64,000 nt of DNA, taken from Bartonella clarridgeiae ATCC 51734 (GTDB taxonomy: Bacteria > Pseudomonadota > Alphaproteobacteria > Rhizobiales > Rhizobiaceae). Each line of letters begins with the position of its first letter. Within the stretch, counting starts at the first letter, position 1. A program made the position numbers and the translations under genes. A model generated the notes under the pieces. It was not told where the DNA came from. It did no database searches and saw only the letters and a list, made by a program, of their open reading frames with translations. The DNA lies in contig NZ_JADC01000011.1 of assembly GCF_000518185.1 (NCBI RefSeq), positions 124,001-188,000 on the forward strand, in the 5' to 3' direction. Shown here one piece after another: positions 58,991 through 64,000 of the stretch.

Positions 58991-59835
58991 CTTTTGTCCT
59001 TGCATATTTCAAGATTTAAGTAAGGACGGCGAATTTCATAGAGCATAAGAGCTGTAGCTACTGCTAAATTAAGTGAATCAGCATATCCACATTGCGGGAT
59101 ACGTGCCAGATTATTGCAATGATTTGCAAGGACATCGGATAAACCTTTTTGTTCATTCCCCATTAAAAGTATAATGGGACCATTTTTAAAATCAATTGCG
59201 CGGTAATCGACAGATCCTTTAAGATGTGTACCAACAATCATACCTTTAAAATTTGTAGACCAATTTAAAAAAGCACTTTCATTACAACGATACAGTGGTA
59301 TGGAAAATATAGAGCCCATTGTTGCACGTACTGTTTCGAGTGAAAAGGGATCTGTTGTTTCGCCAATCAAGAAAATTCCTTTTGCTCCTACCGCATCGGC
59401 AGTACGGATGATAGTTCCAAGGTTTCCAGGATCACGCACACGATCAAGAGCGATATAGACATCGTCGACTCGTCTTATGATTGTTTTAATAGAGTGCCAT
59501 TGTTGTTTAAAAATACCGACAACTTTTTGCGGGTTATCACGGTGAGTAATGGATTCCAGAACCTTTTGTGAGGCTTTAATTACAGAACCACCATTGGCTA
59601 TAGTATTTGCAGCGGCGTTTTCAATGATAGTATTATTAAGTGAGTTTTTAGAAACTATGAGTGTTTGAATTGTCCAACCAAGATTTAAAGCATCAATAAC
59701 TAGTTTTAATCCTTCTGCTGTGAAGATACCTTCTCGATTACGGTTCTTCTTTTTATTTAGCGCTTTAAGATCTTTAATGATAGGATTGCTAAGGGATGTA
59801 ATTTCTTTAACTTTGCCGGTTTTTTGTTTATACAT
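58987..59835 (-). CDS. TrmH/SpoU family RNA 2'-O-methyltransferase
   Basis: The start is probably ATG 59835, giving 282 residues; a TTG five codons upstream lacks a ribosome site. An N-terminal L30e-like substrate domain (NPIIKDLKALNKKKNRNREG, like RlmB/TsnR) precedes the SPOUT knot domain: ALDRVRDPGNLGTIIRTADA, LIGETTDPFSLETVRATMGS and the SAM loop ILLMGNEQKGLSD with IPQCGYADSLNLAVATALML. It likely modifies 23S rRNA or tRNA; the exact site is not predictable. It overlaps lspA and is just downstream of another rRNA methyltransferase. Confidence 0.88.
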   Translation of the reverse strand: MYKQKTGKVKEITSLSNPIIKDLKALNKKKNRNREGIFTAEGLKLVIDALNLGWTIQTLIVSKNSLNNTIIENAAANTIANGGSVIKASQKVLESITHRDNPQKVVGIFKQQWHSIKTIIRRVDDVYIALDRVRDPGNLGTIIRTADAVGAKGIFLIGETTDPFSLETVRATMGSIFSIPLYRCNESAFLNWSTNFKGMIVGTHLKGSVDYRAIDFKNGPIILLMGNEQKGLSDVLANHCNNLARIPQCGYADSLNLAVATALMLYEIRRPYLNLEICKDKR

Positions 59836-59837
59836 GT

Positions 59838-60782
59838 TCAAGCAATCCAACGGCTAAAAAGAGAAGTAGAAAGAGCACGTCCAGCAGATTCTTCACGCAA
59901 AATCAATTCTCCTGACTCTATAGTACCACCAAGATTTGTAAATACATCACGCATTAAAGTATGAAATGTATAGAAGGAAGCACGAATAGAATAAACTGTC
60001 AGAATGACAGCAAGTGGTTTGTTTGATAAGAGCTTGCGACAGTTTTTGATCATAGTTGGTAGGTGATCGAACAATTGCCAAATTTCGTTATGAGGTCCGC
60101 GTCCATAAGTAGGAGGATCAAGGAGAATCAAATCATAGCTTTTTTGACGGCGTAATTCACGTTCAACAAATTTTACTGCATCATCACATATCCAGCGAAT
60201 GGGACGATCTAATAATCCTGCTTTTTCTTGATTAGCTTTTGCCCAAACGATAGCCTTTTTAGAAGCATCAACATGAGTAACAATTGCACCTGAACGTGCA
60301 CCAATCAAAGAGGCAATGCCTGTATAGCCAAAAAGATTTAACAATTTGACAGAACGATTGGTTTTAATAATTTGTTCTTCCAGTGAACGCCAATGAGCAT
60401 CTTGTTCGGGAAAAACGCCCACATGGCGAAAAGAAGTAAAACGTCCCAGAAAAGATAAACCATTCCAAGAAAGTGGCCATGTTTTACCAAGTGGCTTTTT
60501 AGGAAAATACCAACGACCAATACCTTCTTCATCTCGGTTACCTGTAAAAATTGCATCAGCATTAGCCCAATTTTCTTGTGATAAAGCTGGTTCCCATAGC
60601 GCTTGACTTTCTGGCCGAATAATACGGTAAGAACCATAACGCTCTAGTTTTTTTCCATTACCAGAATCAATTAAAGCATAATCTGCGCTCGCACCTGTTT
60701 CTAAAATAAAAGGCAATTTTTCTCGTGAGTATACATTGCTAGAGCGTGGTTGAAAACATTGTACAGGCATATTGAGTGTCAT
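59838..60782 (-). CDS. Class I SAM-dependent rRNA methyltransferase (RlmI/RlmK-like)
   Basis: The 314-residue protein has an N-terminal substrate region (about 1-110) and a Rossmann methyltransferase domain: LLNLFGYTGIASLIGARSGA (SAM motif I), VTHVDASKKAIVWAKANQ, the base-contacting LILLDPPTYGRGPHNEIWQL and the late LILREESAGRALSTSLFSRW. The D-P-P-T/S-Y/F motif is that of the COG1092/COG2521 23S rRNA methyltransferases. The PUA domain of RlmI is not evident, so the N-terminal part is reduced. Cotranscribed with the SpoU gene and lspA. Confidence 0.82.
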   Translation of the reverse strand: MTLNMPVQCFQPRSSNVYSREKLPFILETGASADYALIDSGNGKKLERYGSYRIIRPESQALWEPALSQENWANADAIFTGNRDEEGIGRWYFPKKPLGKTWPLSWNGLSFLGRFTSFRHVGVFPEQDAHWRSLEEQIIKTNRSVKLLNLFGYTGIASLIGARSGAIVTHVDASKKAIVWAKANQEKAGLLDRPIRWICDDAVKFVERELRRQKSYDLILLDPPTYGRGPHNEIWQLFDHLPTMIKNCRKLLSNKPLAVILTVYSIRASFYTFHTLMRDVFTNLGGTIESGELILREESAGRALSTSLFSRWIA

Positions 60783-60924
60783 AATATATTGTTCTAGAAG
60801 GAGATTATTTTAAATAGTCGTTTAAGTTCTTATGCTGTTAAAAGTCTTAAGTTAATTAACTATGTATAGGAAACAAGAGAAAACATTTGTAGATTTATTA
60901 TCGAGTACTATAGGGAAAATTTCG

Positions 60925-61248
60925 TTAAAGTGCCATTATATTAGATTTATTAGCAATTGATATTTTTAATTTCTCTATCTCTGCTTTGCTTTCTTTTAAG
61001 GCTTTGCGGTTTTTATGTTGTGCGAACCAATTGATTATACTGCTCAGAAAAATACCGAAACAAAAAAAAATAAAAAGCCAGACAAAGAGAGGAGCTTGAT
61101 AAGTAAAATATTCAGAATTGTTTTGAAGAGGATTAAGCTTTAATATAACTACTTGCCGGTTAGCAACAATGAAACCAATCAAGAAAACTGTAATAGGTGT
61201 CAAAATCACCGCTAAGAGGATACGTTTAATAATCATGGATTTACTCAT
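60925..61248 (-). CDS. LapA domain-containing (DUF1049) inner membrane protein
   Basis: A 107-residue protein with two membrane helices (about 9-29 and 50-70) around a short periplasmic loop, then a basic coiled-coil tail (HKNRKALKESKAEIEKLKIS). That is the LapA/YciS layout; the E. coli LapAB pair controls LpxC turnover and LPS amount. The gene starts three bases after ihfB, the usual order in Rhizobiales, where the trp genes normally follow; those are not here. Confidence 0.87.
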   Translation of the reverse strand: MSKSMIIKRILLAVILTPITVFLIGFIVANRQVVILKLNPLQNNSEYFTYQAPLFVWLFIFFCFGIFLSSIINWFAQHKNRKALKESKAEIEKLKISIANKSNIMAL

Positions 61249-61251
61249 TTA

Positions 61252-61530
61252 TTAAGTATTAAGTCGGTCACGCAAATCTTTACCTGTTTTGAAAAAAGGA
61301 ACCCATTTCTCTTCAACCATAACAGTTTCACCTGTTCGTGGATTGCGACCATTACGGGCTAAACGTGTTTTTATAGAAAAAGCACCGAAACCACGTAGTT
61401 CAACACGTTGACCATTGGCGAGAGCTGCTGAAATTTCTTCAAAAATAGCATTCACAACATTTTCTGCATCACGTTGCATAAGATGCGGATTATGACGAGC
61501 AATAATTTGTACAAGTTCTGATTTAACCAA
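61252..61530 (-). CDS. ihfB: Integration host factor subunit beta
   Basis: A 92-residue DNA-bending protein. I place the start at TTG 61530, because GAGGGG lies five bases upstream and the reading then begins (M)[16 protein letters not shown], the normal N-terminus of alphaproteobacterial IhfB; the ATG 18 codons upstream gives an extension without family likeness. Conserved features: [24 protein letters not shown] with the intercalating proline, and [12 protein letters not shown]. The non-ATG start may set its expression. Confidence 0.93.
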   Translation of the reverse strand: MVKSELVQIIARHNPHLMQRDAENVVNAIFEEISAALANGQRVELRGFGAFSIKTRLARNGRNPRTGETVMVEEKWVPFFKTGKDLRDRLNT

Positions 61531-61686
61531 AATAGCCCCTCTTTCATATGAAAAAAGATTTTTCGTTGCAATTGTGTGTCTCATATATGTGCGTTACGTA
61601 TATAGAGATACATATTCCAATATATAAATCATTAAGAGTAAAATAAAACCAATAAAGGAAAGATTGCAATAAATAAAATTTAAAAT

Positions 61687-62391
61687 ATGTCTTATAAAAA
61701 CTCTATAAATCAAAAACGAGATATCTGGGAAATTAAAAATATGACTCTGCATGATCAATATGAATTATTTTCAATAGAATCATCTTTTAGAAATGTTTTA
61801 AAAAAAACATATTATCACTCCTATCAGGTTCGCTTACTCAGAATTTGTTTACCGATTTTTGCATTGATTATAGCATTGGTTTTTTGCTGGTTTACATTTT
61901 TTTCTATTTTTGTTCCCTTTGATAATGTGCTTTTGAGACATGAAGAAGAAAAAATAGCACAATTAACGATGCTTAATCCAAGATTGGAAGGCTATACAAA
62001 TTTTTATAAGCCTTACTGGATTAAGGCAGAAAAAGCGTTTCAAGATCGTAAATCTTCGGGGATTATAGGGCTAAAAAATATCACGGCTGAATTGCCTACA
62101 GGCAAACAGGGGCAACTTTTTATTAATGCAGAAGAAGGAGCTTATGATAATATTAACAGTCGTTTACAATTAGATAAACCTTTTACGGTTACAACGAAAG
62201 ATGGAATAATTGCACAATTTATGACTGCGAATATTAATTTATCTACAAACCAATTAAACACAGATCAACCTGTAAATATTCAAAGTACGGGTTTCCATCT
62301 TATGGCGAATGCTCTGCAAGTTTGTGAGAAAGAACAAGTTATGTATTTTCAAAGGGGAGTACATATCATTCTTGATCAAAGAGAAAAATAG
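61687..62391 (+). CDS. lptC: LPS export ABC transporter periplasmic protein LptC
   Basis: The 234-residue bitopic protein has an N-terminal cytoplasmic part, one membrane helix (LPIFALIIALVFCWFTFF, about residues 56-75) and a periplasmic jellyroll domain (about 100-234) that hands LPS from LptB2FG to LptA. The N-terminal cytoplasmic part of about 50 residues is longer than in E. coli but usual in Rhizobiales. It begins the lptC-lptA-lptB group and is divergent from ihfB. Confidence 0.88.
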   Translation: MSYKNSINQKRDIWEIKNMTLHDQYELFSIESSFRNVLKKTYYHSYQVRLLRICLPIFALIIALVFCWFTFFSIFVPFDNVLLRHEEEKIAQLTMLNPRLEGYTNFYKPYWIKAEKAFQDRKSSGIIGLKNITAELPTGKQGQLFINAEEGAYDNINSRLQLDKPFTVTTKDGIIAQFMTANINLSTNQLNTDQPVNIQSTGFHLMANALQVCEKEQVMYFQRGVHIILDQREK

Positions 62392-62409
62392 CAGAAGGAA
62401 TTTTGAATA

Positions 62410-63057
62410 GTGTTTATAGAAGGTATACGTAAGTTTATACGAGAAAAAAAATCAATAATGAAGCCAAAAAAATCGCGTAAAGAATGGGTAAGTATCTTAG
62501 TTTTAAGTATGGCGATATTAGGATCAGTTAATGGATATGCTCGAGTAACCCATTTCGGAATCGATGGGTTAAATGGAAAAGAGCCAATGGAAATTCACGC
62601 AGATTCTTTAGAAATACGTGATAAAGAAGGCATTGCTATTTTAAATGGAAATGTTTCAGTGATGCAGAGTGAGCGACTTTTACGAACGTCAAAATTAGTT
62701 ATTTATTACAATAAAGCACATGTAACAAATGATATAAATCAGTTAATAACAAAATCAGTTTTTTCTGGAAAGATTGGTTCAACAGATATAAAAAAAGTAG
62801 AAGCTTCAGGTGAGGTTTATATTAAAATGGCAACACAAACTGTTACGGGTGATAAAGCTATTTTTGATGGACAATCGAATATGATAATCTTAACAGGTAA
62901 TAATGTTGTGTTAACCGATGGTGATAATGTAGCTACAGGGTGCACATTAACAGCTAATATGAAAACTGGAAAAGCTTCTCTTGAAGGATGTAAGACATCT
63001 GGAAAGAAGAATCGTGTTTCGATTATTTTAGAATCAAGCTCAAAGAATGGTCGTTAA
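62410..63057 (+). CDS. lptA: LPS transport periplasmic protein LptA
   Basis: The start is probably GTG 62410 (AAGGA ten bases upstream), giving 215 residues; ATG 62458 is a possible alternative with a poorer ribosome site. A signal peptide with a basic n-region ends at G-Y-A (about residue 44 counted from GTG). The OstA/LptA domain follows: PMEIHADSLEIRDKEGIAIL, NGNVSVMQSERLLRTSK, TVTGDKAIFDGQSNMIILTG. LptA bridges the periplasm as a beta-jellyroll filament carrying LPS. It lies between lptC and lptB with short gaps. Confidence 0.9.
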   Translation: MFIEGIRKFIREKKSIMKPKKSRKEWVSILVLSMAILGSVNGYARVTHFGIDGLNGKEPMEIHADSLEIRDKEGIAILNGNVSVMQSERLLRTSKLVIYYNKAHVTNDINQLITKSVFSGKIGSTDIKKVEASGEVYIKMATQTVTGDKAIFDGQSNMIILTGNNVVLTDGDNVATGCTLTANMKTGKASLEGCKTSGKKNRVSIILESSSKNGR

Positions 63058-63063
63058 GATTTC

Positions 63064-63858
63064 ATGTTTGGAATCAAAAAAGAAAAGCAGACGATTGAAC
63101 ACAATTTTACGAGTGAGGCTTTAAAAAAAACCTCAAATAGGATCTTAGTTGCTCATAATTTAATTAAAGCTTATCGAGGAAGACAGGTTGTTAATCATGT
63201 TTCTTTTAATATTCGTGCTGGAGAGACGGTCGGTATTTTAGGTCCTAATGGTGCTGGTAAAACGACCTGCTTTTATATGGTTACGGGTTTAATCAAATCT
63301 GATGGTGGTTTAATCGAGATTGATGGGTTTGATATTACCCATCTGCCAATGTATAGACGTGCTCGTTTGGGGATTGGATATTTACCGCAAGAAGCCTCAA
63401 TTTTTCGTGGTCTTTCAGTAGAAAATAATATTAAAGCTGTTTTGGAAGTAATTCAAAAAGATCGCTTTAAACGCTGTGAAGAGTTGGACGCGCTTTTGCA
63501 TGAATTCAAAATTGATCATTTACGCAAAATACCGGCTCTTTCTTTATCAGGAGGTGAGCGAAGGCGTCTTGAAATTGCACGCGCTTTAGCTTCTCGTCCC
63601 AATTTTATATTACTTGATGAACCATTTGCAGGAATTGATCCCATCGCTATTTCTGATATTAAACAGCTTGTTCGTCATTTAACTCAACGTGGTATCGGTG
63701 TTTTGATAACGGATCATAATGTGCGCGAAACATTGGAGCTTGTTGATCGTGCTTATATTATTCACTCAGGAAAAGTTTTAGTTCATGGTTGTCCGGATGT
63801 CATTATCAATAATGCTGATGTCCGTAAAATTTATTTGGGAAATCAGTTTTCTCTTTAG
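63064..63858 (+). CDS. lptB: LPS export ABC transporter ATP-binding protein LptB
   Basis: The 264-residue ATPase energises LPS extraction by LptFG. It has Walker A GILGPNGAGKTTCFYMVTGL, the Q-loop YLPQEASIFRGLSVENNIKA, the signature LSLSGGERRRLEIARAL, Walker B FILLDEPFAGIDPIAISDIK and the H-loop ITDHNVRETLEL. The N-terminal extension of about 25 residues is common in Rhizobiales. lptF and lptG are not in the window. rpoN, the normal next gene in many proteobacteria, does not follow. Confidence 0.96.
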   Translation: MFGIKKEKQTIEHNFTSEALKKTSNRILVAHNLIKAYRGRQVVNHVSFNIRAGETVGILGPNGAGKTTCFYMVTGLIKSDGGLIEIDGFDITHLPMYRRARLGIGYLPQEASIFRGLSVENNIKAVLEVIQKDRFKRCEELDALLHEFKIDHLRKIPALSLSGGERRRLEIARALASRPNFILLDEPFAGIDPIAISDIKQLVRHLTQRGIGVLITDHNVRETLELVDRAYIIHSGKVLVHGCPDVIINNADVRKIYLGNQFSL

Positions 63859-64000
63859 TTTTTTTAGTTTCTATAGAATATTCAGGTTTAAAAACTATTG
63901 CTATGAACACAATTTTTATCTCGGTCAATAGCGTTTATTAATTTTAATGAGGACTTTTTAATGGAAGCAATATAAAATGTATATTTTTGTAAAGAATTAT
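63859..64000. other. Window end after lptB
   Basis: No gene is visible in the last 142 bases. GAGGAC before an ATG at 63961 looks like a ribosome site, but the frame stops after four codons. rpoN is expected here in many relatives and is absent. Confidence 0.4.

Overview
The window reads as a chromosomal segment of an alphaproteobacterium of the order Hyphomicrobiales (Rhizobiales), most likely a Bartonella or close relative. The reasons are low GC content, rhizobial gene orders (mdh-sucCD-sucAB-lpd; dapF-mtaB-ftsY-ispZ; mnmE-mnmG-rsmG-parA-parB; ppsR-maf-aroE-coaE-dnaQ), an Omp19-type lipoprotein, a BA14K protein, and many pseudogenes beside intact housekeeping genes. The species call is inference; no 16S rRNA gene is present.

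Layout. 1-1.7 kb: the end of an L,D-transpeptidase, an EVE-domain protein and tsaD. 1.7-6.7 kb: an accessory and decaying stretch with the fossil tail of a large helicase/restriction-type protein and one intact, very repetitive beta-solenoid gene. 6.7-9.5 kb: holA, tRNA-Gly(GCC) and a broken thiD. 9.6-15.7 kb: plsC-like, D,D-carboxypeptidase, CobW GTPase, YafK-type L,D-transpeptidase, accA, and xerD with a 53-residue membrane protein. 15.8-22.0 kb: broken aroK and aroB, a tRNA-Arg(CCU) gene interrupted by a group I intron, an MliC lysozyme inhibitor, and a complete but dead pha/mrp cation/proton antiporter operon still in its original order. 22.1-25.2 kb: a BA14K protein and the carboxynorspermidine polyamine pair. 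25.3-34.3 kb: the TCA block lpdA, sucB, sucA, sucD, sucC, mdh on the minus strand. 34.6-41.6 kb: zapE, omp19, then dapF-mtaB-ftsY-ispZ-gloB. 41.7-48.7 kb: parB, parA, rsmG, mnmG, mnmE, rho on the minus strand, with two parS-like sites. 48.7-49.36 kb: an AT-rich gap with DnaA-like boxes, the likely chromosomal origin. 49.4-56 kb: ppsR, maf, broken aroE, coaE, dnaQ and polA. 56-64 kb: an EEP-family hydrolase, a Bax-inhibitor-1 homologue, lspA, two RNA methyltransferases, lapA, ihfB and the lptC-lptA-lptB lipopolysaccharide export genes.

How it fits together. Both replication arms diverge from the 48.7-49.3 kb gap, with the ParABS partition system 3-7 kb away. The central metabolism shown is oxidative (complete 2-oxoglutarate dehydrogenase, succinyl-CoA synthetase, malate dehydrogenase). 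Biosynthesis is shrinking: three separate shikimate genes (aroK, aroB, aroE) are dead, thiD is dead, and the heme genes that normally flank tsaD (hemC) and the origin (hemE) are absent. This is what a host-dependent, blood-adapted bacterium would show. Envelope and host-defence functions are retained: lysozyme inhibitor, Omp19-type protease inhibitor, L,D-transpeptidases and LPS export.

The most noteworthy items are the tRNA-Arg group I intron, the hexapeptide-repeat solenoid protein alone in an eroded island, the fossil antiporter operon, the pathway-wide shikimate decay, and the origin region without hemE.
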